A stretch of 64,000 nucleotides of DNA from Synchiropus splendidus (GCF_027744825.2 NC_071345.1:11068501-11132500); one strand, 5' to 3'. Numbered from the stretch's first letter, positions 25,684 through 38,581 are shown. Program-made: numbers and translations. The notes: generated by a model from the sequence alone, not told the origin.

Positions 25684-26617
25684 TTTGGTTCTCCAACCAT
25701 CTTTCGGTTAGTTCATGTCCATCAACACTCTGGTGTCTTGCGACAGAACGGATATCAGGAGCGGTGATCCGCAGCCCAGCAGTGACTCTGATAGAAGACC
25801 GAGACTCCACCAACCTCACCTGCGAGGCCTCTGGCACCATCCAGACCCGACTGTGGATGAAAGACGGTGCATATCTGGTTCGCGGAGACAGGATTTCCTT
25901 CTCTGCGGACAACCGCACAATGTTCATCGAACCTGTCCTGAGCGCCGACCACGGAACCTACAAGTGTCAAGTCAACAACCCAGTCAGCAGCATGACTGTG
26001 GCCTACAACCTGACTGTCAACTGTGAGTGTTCGAGGGAACTTGTTTATAAAGGAATTTGGGTTTTTGTTTGGACCCCATTCAATATATGTACTCAACATA
26101 CCAAGTCTATACTTGACATAATAAATAGCTCAGAAAGAAAAAGCACCCACCCTCGCGAATCCTGTCTGACTAGAGAAACCTGAGACTAACTAGTTTTACT
26201 CTGTTGTGCAGATGGACCCCATAACATGTCCATCGTCGGCCCCGCTGGAGCGCGACTCGGACGCGCAGTCACTCTGAACTGCATGGTCGACTCGGTCCCG
26301 ACTCCCGTCTTCAGCTGGATGTTCAACGACAACCAGACTCATGCCAACACCTCTACATTCACTATCGAGCGGTTTGATGAGGAGAACGCCGGAAACTACA
26401 CCTGCACCGCCAGAAACATGGTGACCCGAGTGGGGAATTCAACAGTGCACAGCCTGAGAGGTGAGACACCCCTGAGATACAAGCAATGATGCGTAACTCA
26501 GCCGAAATGACTGATGAGTCCTCTCCAATCCACCAAGCTTCTGGAGCAGCTCCGTGCCTCTCCCTTTTACTGACGTCCATCTATGTGGCCAGTCTGGGGC
26601 AGATTTTGTCTCTATAG
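25127..26617 (+). CDS. Gene F: CEACAM-like protein with GPI-anchor-like C-terminus
   Basis: Exons: 25127-25196 signal, 25252-25575 N domain, 25759-26022 Ig 2, 26212-26460 Ig 3 and 26538-26617 C-terminal. All joints are phase 1. Two starts are possible: ATG 25127 ([12 protein letters not shown]...) and ATG 25163 ([11 protein letters not shown]), the second giving a cleaner signal peptide with A at -3. Total is 328 or 316 aa. The N domain ([20 protein letters not shown]) lacks the canonical cysteine pair (KVTFTTSL and GEYTVTI). Ig 2 (NLTC...YKC) and Ig 3 (TLNC...YTC) have it. The last exon adds only [18 protein letters not shown] and LGQILSL before TAG. This is a hydrophobic end with small residues before it and no basic tail, the form of a GPI-attachment signal. 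Mammalian CEACAM5/6 are anchored this way. Anchoring is inferred; a shortened membrane anchor is the alternative. Confidence 0.75.
25616..25684. repeat. (TA)n array in intron 2 of gene F
   Basis: Alternating TA with a single tg interruption, between the N-domain and Ig 2 exons. Confidence 0.95.
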
Positions 26618-28820
26618 AGGTGAACGGCAGGTGAGTCAAGCACCTTTTGATGAGCACAACACTATCCAATAATTGCTTTCTTTCTGTCACAGATTGTTCT
26701 TCAAGAAACTTCCTGACGCGACAAGCTTATGACGGAGACTGAATGTTCAAGAATGCACTTCTCATTCTTCACAGGGATTTGAATCCCACCAGATGTTTGT
26801 TTATGAATGACCACCCTGGTAAAAGATAAAATATGAAGTGGATTAAATTACCGATGGATTTATCATCACGTGTTGAGGGAGTTATTTGACTTCATGTCTG
26901 CAGTGTTTATCTACAGCGTGATACAGGCGGGTGGATGCGAACGCAAGTCTCCTCAAACCAGCCATGTCGACACAATGATGGTGTCTGAAGAGCTATTCGC
27001 TGTAATGTCTTACAAAGAGATCCAGCCTCCTGTGTCCTCCGCGTCTCGCTCTGGGAGACATTCATCTACATGCAGGAAACAAGTCGCACCGACTGAAGCA
27101 GGAAAGGAGTCGCATCCCTGACCTGATTAACTTGTTGAACACCTGCGGCTATTTTTGCCAGGGACCCAGATTTGTGGAGATAATTACAGATCACTATTCC
27201 GAGACACTGTTTCCCTCAGCAGCCCAGACTTCAGTGAGGTCTTAAATGAATGCACTGGTTCTGCTTTTCTTGTTTTGTTTACACCATCATAGATCACCAC
27301 AGCTGTCAATCATGGCAAAACAGTCTGGAGGCCTTTGTTCTTTTTTTAAGCAAACATTTACTTGTTCATTCATCCTTCATCCAGTCTTTCTCTGTTCACA
27401 CAAATTCATTCTTACATTCTCATTCTCAACATTGATGCTTCCAACGATTCTTGCTTTTTCATTTTATCACAGTGAGCTGTTTTCATTAGATTATGCTGAA
27501 CGACAATGAGTATATATATAGAGAGAGACACTGTGGGGTAATGTTTGCATGTCAAACTGTCATCTGTGGATCTGTAGATCACAAAAACAAGGAAGATAAA
27601 AACACCAAGAACTTTATCTTGTGTCTTAATCAACAAAACCCAGCACAAAAACCAGAAGTGGTCGCATAACTTCTTTTTCTTTTAACAACCGACCAGGAGT
27701 CACTTATTTCCTGCTTGAAGTTGTCATGCTGTGTTCAAAGACGCCTTACTTTTTTCTTTTTTTTTAGGGGAGGGCTGCATCCCAGTCGTGTTAGCTCAGT
27801 TGAATTTGTAACTATTAATGTAATATTTTCACAACACCATGTAACACTCTTCAGGATCTTCTTCGCTTGGTCTGATTCAAGTTTGGTTTTATTTTGTATG
27901 TCTATGCCCTGTTTCCCCTTTGTTCTCCTGAGCTTGACAAAGTATTGGAACCCAGCAACAATGGACTATCCATCATGGCTTCCTAGATCCATTGCTGTGA
28001 GCCAGCAATGTGAGCCAGAGTATCTTTACCTAGTACAACGGTGGTTGTGTAAGACTTGTGTGTGCATAATGCTGCAAAACTGACTGTAAACATTACTGTA
28101 CTGAGAGCTGATTAAGTTGGCGAATGGAAGCATCTTGAATGACAAAACAGTCATATATTTTGGGCTAAAATGCAATGACTTAATTCATTCGGGAAGTGAG
28201 GATTCTAGTACTCTCTGTGGGGTAAACCATACTATTTTGTAGCTGATTTCAGTCTTGCAGATAATGTTGAAAACCCTTGGTTTCAACAAGGGTTTGACTG
28301 CAACTGTGTTCCGCTGAACTGAACTCACTTGATCCTCTCAACTTTCAGCACCTTTACAGACTTACATGAAAGGAAAGGAAAGTAATCTGACATGTTTTTC
28401 TACTCCTCAAATATTGGTAAGCTGCGCTCATACAGTCTCTATTGAGGAGCAACATCATTATGGTGTAGTTATTAAGTTATTGTCATATCGCCAGTCATTG
28501 TCTTGTGTATTTACTTGTACTACACCAAAGCATCTTAGTGATCAGTTCTTTTTCGGGTGTCTTCAGATTAATGCCCCTCTATGAACTGAATGATATTTAA
28601 ATCAACATCTGTTTACTGTAGCCGTAGCTTCCCTTTTACCGAAGCCAATGCAATTCATCATCTGTCGTAACAGATCACAGCCTCCTCATATCAACCTGCC
28701 CACCTCAGCACCAGGCTCGAAGCCCCTGCAGTGAGGAAACCTACTGCACACTTGGGCACAGTCTCCATCCATCTGGGCATCTGTTTATGTCTGTGTCCAC
28801 TGAGCCACGTTTCTACCACC
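26618..28820. other. Intergenic between genes F and G
   Basis: Nothing with exon structure is seen. From about 28590 the sequence is duplicated upstream of gene H (from about 33596), so the promoter region of gene G is part of the G/H duplication. Confidence 0.5.
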
Positions 28821-31800
28821 ATGGACGCTCTCATCCAGCCTCCTGAAGTTCTGCTGCTGCTGCTCTCGACATTGCTACTTCCAGGTGAGTCGGATACATA
28901 GAGACACTGTGAATCTGAAGCTTTGGAATAGGTCAAGAAAAGCAAGACGCACAGCAGCTTGTTGTCAACATAACCATTTCACGTGTCCTGATTTCCTTGT
29001 GTTCTGTTGACCTGCATTCTCTTCCCCTGACGTTCTCTCCTGTCATCATCTGGTAGCTTTGGAGGCACAGAGATTAGAAGTCCAGCCCAAGGTCACAGGC
29101 TACACCAACGATGATGTCACTCTCCACTGCCGATTCATTCCAGGAGCCGAAGAGTCCAAGGTCGATATAGTACAATGGAACTTGGTGTCCACAGAAAGCA
29201 AAGCCCAAGAACCAATTGTTGTTTTTGACATCCACCTTGGAACGGATGTAAAAGAGACTCATCTCAAAGGAAGAGTGAACATTTCAGGAGAGTCTGATTT
29301 GATCATTCACAACGTGCAAATGTCGGATGCTGGGACCTACAAATGCCGTGTGATTGCTTTCCCTGGTGGTGTGTTTGAGGAATCCATACAACTTGAAGTT
29401 CAAGGTCAGTAAAGTGATTTGGTCTTCAACTCCAGTCTCAAAATAGATGTCCATGAATTTTAATACAACATATCTATATTGTTCCAGAATATCATACAGG
29501 GTCAGTGTAAAACATCATCGGCAGTTTTAGCTTCAGTGTTGCCTTCAAAATTGGCATCTTACAACCTATTAACTATGATCCTCAAGAATGATGACTTAAG
29601 AGCTCATTCTATTGCCATCACTTTGTATTGGAGCCACGCAGACGACGTCCTTAGCCTCACCTATGGTCACTGGCTTTGGGTGGTGACAGGCGGAACAAGA
29701 TACAAGTGCCTTAAGTAGCAGCCTCGGATCATGTGTATCTGGTTGGCAACAATAGCTTTTGGTCGTATACCATCCCGAAAATCTGTGAAACAGATGAGGA
29801 CGACACAAGTCAGTTTTGCTCAGCTCAGTCATTTACTGTTTTTTTTTTTCCACAAGGAAACTATAATTCAACATTTTCAAAATAAATAATAATAATAATA
29901 AACTAAAATAATAAACAAAAATAAGCAATCTTGAGATAATTGTTATCTCGGGCAAAAAAAATAAAGTCATGCACGCCACATCCAAAAAAACACATTCATG
30001 TCACTTCCAGGGCTGTGTACATTTTTAATACTCCCTCAGCAGTTACCTCAGTGATGTGGTACTGAGGTATGTCCAGCTAAGAGGAAAGGTCCTCCTGTTG
30101 TCTTGGTTTTTCTATCTAGACTGACCCTAGATAAAGTGAGGAAGATTTCTAACAGACAGAGGTTACAAGAGGAAACTGAGGTCTGAAGTAGACATTGCTC
30201 ATGCAAACCTCCCGCTCAATGCACATGAAATGAATGTACACCACGCCTCTATGACCACTAAGGTGTTGACGTCCTCTCTGCAGTCGGAATATTTGTGTGT
30301 ATTTGTTTTTCTTGGCAGAACGTAAGAAGCCGGAGCTGGTTGCTGTTCGAGTCGTCCTGGTCTTGCTGCTCATCGCTCTCATGGCTGCCACAGTCTACCT
30401 CGTCTTCACCGGAAGGTGTGTTCATTCATTTCGCATTAGACCCCTGAAACCTGCCAAAGAACATTTTGCGGTTGGGTAAAGTAACATCGGCTGCCAGCCA
30501 GTCATGAAACTAAAGTTGGTCACATCTCCTGCACCACGTTCGTCGTTGCTCGATGCTGAGGTGTCACGTTTGCGTGTAGATTCATCAATGTCGCACTTAT
30601 TTGCATTGCTGCTATGAATGGAGCATGTGAAGCCCAAACACTCTGAAGGCCTGTATATGCTCAACTTTACGTACAGATCTGGATACAGAGGGAGACTTGT
30701 GTGCTCTGTGGTCATTTTGCCCGTTTTCTACATTTTTCCACAAAGCTTACCGATACAGAGCAAACGGTGCAGTACCATCAGAAACCTTGGGTCCAGTGTT
30801 GCTGTTACTACCCGTAGTAGCTACGTAGCTACGGAACAATGGCGGAAATTGTCCGCCCTCCAGTTGCGATATATTTCACGGCCTCACCAACCACCGCCAC
30901 GACAACGTTGCCTCTGTTTCGTTTTTCATTTCATTCAAGAGGTACCTTATCAATGCGTCTTTCACAGTCGCCATGTTGGTTTGGAGTCTGTCATTGTCAA
31001 AAACTTTTGACTGTGGGCTGCTCCCCCTGGTGGATATAATGCTAAAAGTCAAGAACGCATGGAAGCGTATGATCAGTGACAGTAACAACGCTTGAAACGG
31101 AGTACAATTTCACACGTATATGGAGCATAAATGGGCCTTTATCCTGCAGAAAAAAGAACTTACAAACTTGAATTTCTCACTGTGATCCATTCCATATGTG
31201 AGTTTTATATCAAGTACTTTTCTTTCAGAATACTGTATAAACGTTGAGAGTGGCTGCTGTTTTCGAAGGATGGAAACAATCCATGTGATTAAAGCAAGAA
31301 CCTCTCAATGCTACTCCCATCAACTGAAACACTTCCAACTACCTCAGTTGAGGGCCCACATCATCAAAGCCTCTCTTTGCCTCTCCCATAATTGCAACAT
31401 GAATTCAACTCCAATCTGGCTGCTAAAGACATTTTAGCAAGAGGTTTGGCTGAAAGACTCAACAATAAAACGACATCACTAACAAAACATGGTGACATCA
31501 TGATCCACAACACATTGCCATACAGCAGCCTGTTTTTCTTGTTTTTTTTTTCAAATACTAATATATTAATCTGTTCAATTTGTTTGTGTTTTTTGCATCT
31601 TGACACACATCTCATTGTTTAGAGGTTAAAATACAAGCAGTGCATACAGACAAAGATTGAGCCACATTGGATGAGACAACAGAAACTAACCTTTCATGTC
31701 TTCCATCCAGGTTTCCATGGAGACAAAAAGGTGAGACCACAAACACACACATGTAACGCACCTCTGTTGCCACCGACAATTGTTTGATATCCCCTGCAGG

Positions 31801-32063
31801 TCTCCAACAAGAGGATGTGACCACAGCGGCTCCACATGATGTGAGCTTTAGCTCTCCCGAAAAGTCTCCTCAACAGTGGCATAATGATGAAGTCAATGTT
31901 TGGCTCCAATGTCTCGCAGGATGTCATCTATGTCAACGTCCAGAGAGCAGCATTCGATGGTGCTCCATCGACACATACTGCTCCTGCCAATGTTAATGAG
32001 GTCGTGTTGAGGGGCCAGCAGCGCACACAGGAGGAGGAGGAGGAGATGGAGACGGACCTATGA
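28821..32063 (+). CDS. Gene G: PVR/nectin-like single-V receptor with one ITIM
   Basis: Exons: 28821-28884 signal, 29057-29404 V domain, 30319-30415 transmembrane, 31711-31730, 31800-31840 and 31920-32063 tail; phases agree, 237 aa. The V domain has both cysteines (VTLHCRF and GTYKC), a core VQWNLV and an end CRVIAFPGGVFEESIQLEV. The C...FPxG pattern after the second cysteine is typical of nectin/PVR-family V domains. The membrane exon reads KPELVAVRVVLVLLLIALMA. The last exon opens DVIYVNVQ, giving VIYVNV, an ITIM (V-x-Y-x-x-V) that also fits YxN. It ends in a Gln/Glu-rich stretch. Compared with gene H, the second ITIM is replaced by NEVVLRG, without the tyrosine. An AATAAA lies at 32290-32295. 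It is a probable inhibitory surface receptor, inferred from motifs. Other V-only families remain possible. Confidence 0.75.
30646..31139. mobile_element. Short inverted-repeat element, AGGCCC-ended family (copy 2)
   Basis: Left end aaggcctgtatatgctc and right end gagcataaatgggcctt are imperfect inverted copies similar to the ends of the element at 14887-15119. It is non-coding and lies in intron 3 of gene G. Confidence 0.45.
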
Positions 32064-32289
32064 GTTCACCTGAAGACCAGTGTTTCAAGACAATGATGAC
32101 AGCAACATTCCAGTCTGAGACTGGACTACAATTCACGCTATAGAGTCAAGTCAAATGTTCTCTGGTGCAGCGCAACAGCAGCTCATAACATTATGAAACA
32201 TTATAAAATGCAGTGTGCAGTAAGTTCAAAGGTGCAATGAGAGGATCAAGCGGCTTTGACTGACACATGGAGTGATGTCCAACAAGAGA

Positions 32290-32295
32290 AATAAA
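32290..32295 (+). terminator. Candidate polyadenylation signal of gene G
   Basis: AATAAA lies 227 nt after the stop codon of gene G, the first such hexamer on this strand downstream of the stop. Confidence 0.4.
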
Positions 32296-33064
32296 AAGTG
32301 AGAGTTGCTTTGACTCATATCATCGCAGTGTTCTGCTGAACTGAAACATCCTTGAAATTGGTGTCAGTACATCCGAGCTCGACGTGTTTCCTTCTTTATT
32401 TTATTTGGACGGGTCCAGCGATTCGTGTTGGAGCTGTAACCCAGTGATGTGGTGTGACCAACTTTTGGCTCTGTCTAGATTCTAGTCACGTCTTTCTCAA
32501 ACTTAAAGCCAGCAGTCGAACATGATTTAAGCTTTTTTATTTATTGATTTTTGTTCAAATATCTAATGAAAACTATCGAGTGACACACTTCCATAAGTGA
32601 AACACATGATGTCACTGTTGCACTTCCATGTGATATTTTTCTTCACCCTCACTGAGTCACATAAAATCACCCAACTCAGTTTATGTAACTGCAGAACTCA
32701 CCAGTAGGTGTCGCTGGTTTTGGTGACAGACAAAGATCTGAGTTTGAGCGTGGCAAAGCAGCGGCCTGAACTTCAAACAGCTTCCTCTTTACTGCTTCCT
32801 TTAGTGCTTAGTGACTACACTGCTCTGCTGCCGCATCAGAAAGGATCTATCGTGCACAAAGTGTACATTGCTTTTTTTTTGTCAATTTTTTTTTGTTCCA
32901 TTTAATCTTAACTTCTTAACTTCTGAATGTGAAGTGTAACATTTTAGTTGAGCAAAGCTCAGTAGGACACATATTTATTGGTGGATCAGGAAGACATGAA
33001 TGAGAAAGTAGTCTGAACTTTCAGCACCTTTATATACTTTTTATATGACTATGATCTAGATCTA

Positions 33065-33147
<83 letters not shown>

Positions 33148-33595
33148 TGTTGCCTTAAAAGAAGGCAACATTTTAAAAGAAGAAAAAAAAAACAAACCTT
33201 AAAAGCACTGATAGTTTGACACCGGTGTACTGTTTCCTCTATTTTAAGTTTGTTTTTAGCGGCAGCGCTGGTGAAAGAGTGTAATTGCAAACTGCCGTAA
33301 TACAGAGTTTCTGGTCCCCGCAGCTCACGTTTGTTCATGAGGAAGGGATGGAGCGAAACAGATGAACATGTAATCACAATAGAATTCCCAAAATGCGAAG
33401 AAAAGCGAGAAAAGCCTGGAACCAGCGACAGGCTGGAGGAGCTGATAGAAGACCGATGGCTGGCCCACAAAACAAACCTTTATTCTAAAAACATATTTAA
33501 ACTAACTGAATTACGAAGACAAAATTTCATAACTAAAGAAAATCCAAAACTGATGAAAAATCCGGAACTATTCTAACCTTGCAGTACCTGTATCT
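32296..33595. other. Spacer between genes G and H
   Basis: It contains the (TA)n array and a short open frame at 33331-33576 that was not recognised. No spliced gene is seen. Confidence 0.4.
33068..33143. repeat. (TA)n array
   Basis: About 76 bp of alternating TA lies just before the duplicated upstream block of gene H. Confidence 0.95.
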
Positions 33596-33819
33596 TTAAA
33601 TCAACATCTGTTTACTGTAGCTGTAGCTTCCCTTTTACCGAAGCCAGTGCAATTCATCATCTGTCGTAACAGATCACAGCCTCCTCATATCAACCTGCCC
33701 ACCTCAGCACCAGGCTCGAAGCCCCTGCAGTGAGGAAACCTACTGCACACTTGGGCACAGTCTCCATCCATCTGGGCATCTGTTTATGTCTGTGTCCACT
33801 GAGCCACGTTTCTACCACC

Positions 33820-36483
33820 ATGGACGCTCTCATCCAGCCTCCTGAAGTTCTGCTTCTGCTCTTGACATTGCTACTTCCAGGTGAGTCGGATACATAGAGA
33901 CACTGTGAATCTGAAGCTTTGGAATAGGTCAAGAAAAACAAGACGCACAGCAGCTTGTTGTCCACATAGACATGTGTTCTGATTTCCTTGTGTTCCATTG
34001 ACCTGCATTCTCTTCTCCTGACGTTCTCTCCTGTCATCATCTGGCAGCTTTGGAGGCACAGAGATTAGAAGTCCAGCCCAACGTCACAGGCTACACCAAC
34101 GATGATGTCACTCTCCACTGCCGATTCATTCCAGGAGCCGAAGAGTCCAAGGTCGATACAGTACAATGGAACTTGGTGTCCACTGGAAACAAGACACAAG
34201 AACCAATCCTTGTTTTTAATGTCAACCATGGAATGTGTGTAAAAGAGACTCCCCTAAAAGGAAGAGTGAACATTTCAGGAGAATCTGATTTGATCATCCA
34301 CAAGGTGCAAATGTCGGATGCTGGGACCTACAAATGCCGTGTGACCGCTTTCCCTGATGGTGTGTTTGAGGAATCTATCCAACTTGAAGTTCAAGGTCAG
34401 AAAGGTGATTGATTTGGTTCCAGTTAGTCTTCTTATAAAAGCCATGTCAAAACTCTGACGTCCATAGATGTTCACACAACCTGCTGTTTTTGTGTGCTAG
34501 TAGAAAACACACTGCCCCCAGACTTGGCTTTAATGTCGTCTAGCTAAAGTCCTGTCCGTGAACATGACAAAGGAGGATGTGTAGAAGATACAGGCGAAGG
34601 GACCTAGTTCCCTGTCAAAAAAGGCTGGAAATGAGCATGAAATATCCCACTTTTACCAATTACCATTTTTCCCTCGCAGAACAAATGAAGCTGGAGCTGG
34701 TGGCGGTTATAGTCGTCGTGGTCTTGCTGCTGTTCATCATCCTGGCAGCCACAGTCTACCTCGTCTCCACCAGAAGGTGCGTTTGTGTTATTTATTTTGC
34801 GTCGGAGCCCGTAAAAACTGCCAAAAGAAAATTTGTGGTCGCATAAACTGACACTGTGTGAGCCGATATTGGCCGTCAGCCGTCCGCTTTGACACCCAAG
34901 TCGGTCAGATGCCAGCAGACCGTCTGTGTCCTGTGTCAGGTTCTGTTTCTTTCCACGAGTGAAACTGGAAAAGAATGATCTGACGCCCTCTCCCATCCAT
35001 CCATGACCTCGTGGTCCAGTTCTTTGAGGCGGGTTAGACCTGCCGCAGCAGCAGACGTTTGAACTCTGCTCCTCAGAAAGGAAGGAAGCTGAGATCACTC
35101 GGAAGCAAAACCTTCCATCTTTTATTGACCTCGTGACCCCAGCCCATCCTCAACTGTTGAGCATCTACTTCAACACAGTCTAGATCGGTGTTTTTCCGAC
35201 CTTTTTCTAGCCCCAGCACCCTTGGTTCATTGAAAAGATCGCGAGGCTCACCACCAAAGGAACCTCGGCTAAAGAGCACTTGTGCTGTCCCATAGAAAAT
35301 CCCTATTCATTTGAGAAAAACTGTATCTACTGACACCTGGTTGTTTTTTTGCCATGCTATTTCCAGAAACAAATTGCAGAAAATGTATTTGTTCCAAACG
35401 TGTACAGAAAGGGGCAGGCAATAAGGCAAAATATATCATGATTTATTTATTTATTTACTTACTTTAAATAACTGTTTCGATTTTATCACTTCTTTTGCAT
35501 GTTTTTATTGTAGTTTTTAGCATTCTTTGCCTGAACTTGCTTCATAAAAACGTTTATACTTTCTCTCTTTACATTCTGGAGCGCATTTATTTTGTTGTGC
35601 ATTTCGTTTTTCGGCAACTTTTAAACCACAAAGCAAACTTTGATGCTCCATGAGTATGTCTGAGACATCACGTTAGCTCTGTTAGCTCTGCGGTGCTGAC
35701 AGTGTTTGGTGTCGCGGGTCCGACAAGGATCACTCCATTGTTCTGTGGTGAAAGTGAGTGGTCAAGTTAGAGGAGCATCAGGTTTAAAAGCAGCTGGAAG
35801 TTGCACATGTGAGCGGCTTCTTCGCTGTGAGTGTGAGGGGAAGAGGAGCGCCGCGCACCACAGCAGTCCAAGTGATCTCCTCACGTTGGCTGGCGGTCAT
35901 GTCATCATATCGCCCACCTCTATCTCCGGACAAATGAGGTGAAATTTGATCATTTTCCCACGGCACGCCTGACACTCTCTCGCGGCACCGCGGTTGAAAA
36001 ACGCTGGTCTAGATTGTATGAGAGTCATGATGGAGCCATATGGATGAAGAATGACCCACACATGATGTGACAACACCAACTAACCTTTACGTCTTGCACC
36101 CAGGTTTCCATGCAGACAAAGAGGTGAGAGCACAAACGCGCACATGCAACGCTGCCTCCACTGGCACTAACACCATTCATTTGCTTGATGCTCCGTGCAG
36201 GTGTCCAGCAGGTGCACGTGACGACAGCGGCTCAGCTTAACCACGTGAGCTCTAGCCTTCTGACAAATCTCCCAAACAGCAGCTTGAAGATGAGGTGAAC
36301 GTTTGCTTTGATGTCTCGCAGGATGTCGTCTACACTGATGTCAAAAGAAAAGAGGACGGTCGTCCTGCAATCGGCAACACCAAAACACATCACAGGGATG
36401 ACGTTATCTACTCAAAGGTTGTGCAGAGAGGTCAGCGGCACAAACAGGAGGAGGAGGAGGAGGAGGAGGAGATGGTCATATGA
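33820..36483 (+). CDS. Gene H: PVR/nectin-like single-V receptor with two ITIMs
   Basis: Exons: 33820-33880 signal, 34048-34395 V domain, 34680-34776 transmembrane, 36104-36123, 36201-36244 and 36322-36483 tail; phases agree, 243 aa. It is a tandem copy of gene G: signal and V exons and about 220 bp of upstream sequence are nearly the same, while the tails differ. The V domain has both cysteines and CRVTAFPDGVFEESIQLEV. The membrane exon reads LVAVIVVVVLLLFIILAATV. The tail carries VVYTDV at the start of the last exon and VIYSKV 26 residues later. Both fit the ITIM consensus, with spacing usual for SHP-recruiting receptors. It ends with a run of eight glutamates and MVI. Intron 3 is enlarged by a hAT-like insertion. 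An AATAAA lies at 37024-37029. It is a probable inhibitory receptor; the ligand is unknown. Confidence 0.78.
35186..36006. mobile_element. hAT-like non-autonomous element with 8-bp target duplication
   Basis: GTCTAGAT occurs directly on both sides (35178-35185 and 36007-36014). The ends CGGTGTTTTTCCGACC and GGTTGAAAAACGCTG are inverted matches with small differences. Near the right end the sequence reads ggcacgcctgacactctctcgcggcaccg, a form common in fish hAT-derived MITEs. No transposase is visible in this 821-bp element. It lies in intron 3 of gene H and is absent from gene G, so insertion followed the duplication. Confidence 0.75.
36448..36473 (+). repeat. Coding (GAG)n run in gene H
   Basis: A short GAG trinucleotide run encodes the polyglutamate end of gene H. 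Gene G has a shorter run in the same place, so its length is likely variable. Confidence 0.85.
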
Positions 36484-37023
36484 GTTGGATGAAAGAAAGC
36501 AGCAACCTTTCAGTCTTAACTTCAATTTGTGCTTGTGAATGGAGGAAAGTGGAGCTCCAGCGTGTCTTCGCTGTCAGGTACTTTAAGTGGTGCAAAGCAG
36601 AGGTTCAATCTGCTTCGACTGACATGTGGGGAGAAGCAAGACATGCAGGTGCTGCTGGAACTGTATCAGTCAGGTCGACCTCACTGAAGTCTTCCCGCCA
36701 GTGAGCCAGTCGCCAGCGCACAATAGGCTGTCGCGCACGCACACTTCTGTCACAGGCACTGCAAGTCAAACAATATCAATATTTCACACACGCTGTTGGC
36801 AGTGGAGATTTTAGGGGGCCGTGCTCGCCGTTTCACTTGTGACAGAGCTGAACGTCTTTGAGCCACACTTGCTGAAAGAAAAAATAAGAGGCAGAACTCT
36901 CACCTTCCTTCTTTCTATCTGAATCAATTTCTATTTCCTCTTAATTATATCATTTCAGCTCACCGTCGGGCATCAGTGCGTCAGCGTTACGCTTCCATTT
37001 GCTGTACCAAGCTCCGCCCATCC

Positions 37024-37029
37024 AATAAA
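37024..37029 (+). terminator. Candidate polyadenylation signal of gene H
   Basis: AATAAA lies 540 nt after the stop of gene H; another is at about 37551. Confidence 0.3.
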
Positions 37030-37834
37030 GGGAATGCACTTCATGATCATTTCAAAATACTTTGTCATGTTTTCGTCCCCGTTACATCTGTGAAAACAAA
37101 AGCTCTAAAACCTTTGTCAAATCTCAGATGATAAAGATATTATGTGACTATTTATTTTGGTATAAAACCACTGCTTTTTTTTGTTTTCTACTTGACTCTT
37201 TCTTTTCTCAACTAGTTTTATCCCCCTGTGACATGAAATGTTGTAACTGTCTTTTATATCACTTTCAGAAACACAATTATACAGATTTTATGCAATGTCA
37301 TCTTTTCTATTGGACCAACGTAGCAGTACATTCTTGTCCTGGTTTGTATCTTTTGTAGGTGTAAGTTAAGTATTATTACTACAATTTTCATCTACAATTC
37401 TCATCTTTTCATCACACTTGACCCATCTTTAGGTGCAAATGTGACGGCAGGTTCCTCCTCCTCTGCAACTTCCCCTGCTAACTTCTACTTCTACACAACT
37501 TTATAGTGGAAGTACTTGCTTTATGTCTAATCTCGTATTCAACCATGCTATCAATAAAACACAGTCATTGTCAGTAAATCTAGCTCAGCATTCTTGGCTA
37601 TATAATGGAATTAAAGCCATTTTTATTTGTGTTGCCATAGCAACCCGAGCTTTTCTTTTCTTTATTTTCCTCTTTATAAAGGTAGAATGAGCAATCCAAT
37701 CCCACCCAGAGAACATCTGCATGACATAAAACCCAAACTCAACTCAACTGAATGTTGAATGTGATAAAAGTTTTATGAATAACTTCTATCCAAACTAGAG
37801 AGATTTTAGCGGCGACCACACAAACACACGTGTT

Positions 37835-38290
37835 TGTATCTCTATTCTTGTGAGGACCTCTCATCGCCACATGCTTTCCTCAGCCTCTCACCCTAAACCC
37901 AACCATCGAAGACAAACGGTTAAACTGAACTAGGTTACCAAGTTATTTTTGAAGTCTTCATCCTCAAATTGAGGTTTGGAAATTCCTCATAGTGTTTTGC
38001 AGGTTAAACAAGCACACCCACACACACAACTATTAGATCTCTATCTTTGTGGGGACCTCTCATAACCCTTTCCCCAGCATCTCACTCTAAACCTAACCAT
38101 CCAAAACACATGGCTCACCTTAACCAGGACACTGAGCTGGATATTTTGAGGTTTTAATACTCAAATTGAGGCTTAACTTCATGGATGGGACCAGAAAAAG
38201 GTCCCCACTAATATCAAAAGGTCCCCACAAAGTGTGTATTGTAGATTTGGTCCCCATGAGTATAACTATACAAGGACACACACACACAGA
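37835..38290. repeat. Two adjacent copies of a fish 'tgtgaggacc' interspersed repeat
   Basis: tgtgaggacctctcatcgcc (about 37850) and tgtggggacctctcataacc (about 38050) are followed by similar blocks (ctaaacc.aaccatc). The second copy ends in ggtccccac / ggtccccatgagtata, inverted to its start. This type of repeat is common in fish introns; it is non-coding. Confidence 0.6.
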
Positions 38291-38580
38291 CAGGGAACAG
38301 GGAGGAAGTGAAACCTCGAATTACAACAGAACAACACAGTGGAAACACCTGAAACCGAGCAATAGCACGACTGAAAGCATGTCAGACGGAATGATGCAAG
38401 GCTGGAATACGAGGTGATCTGGGTTTCAAAGTCACAGCAGACAACACAGGCCTCCCATGAGACCTTAAGATGTTCCTCATCAATTACAACACGGTGCTTC
38501 TCTCATCCTCGCCCTGAGATGAGAACATGGTTCTAACCCATCTCATGAGGGCCATTCAAAAACACCACACGCCACGCAAA

Positions 38581-38581
<1 letters not shown>

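Noticed and set aside
26870..27121. Possible extra exon of gene F downstream
   Set aside because: No splice-compatible boundary in phase and no membrane or tail motif.
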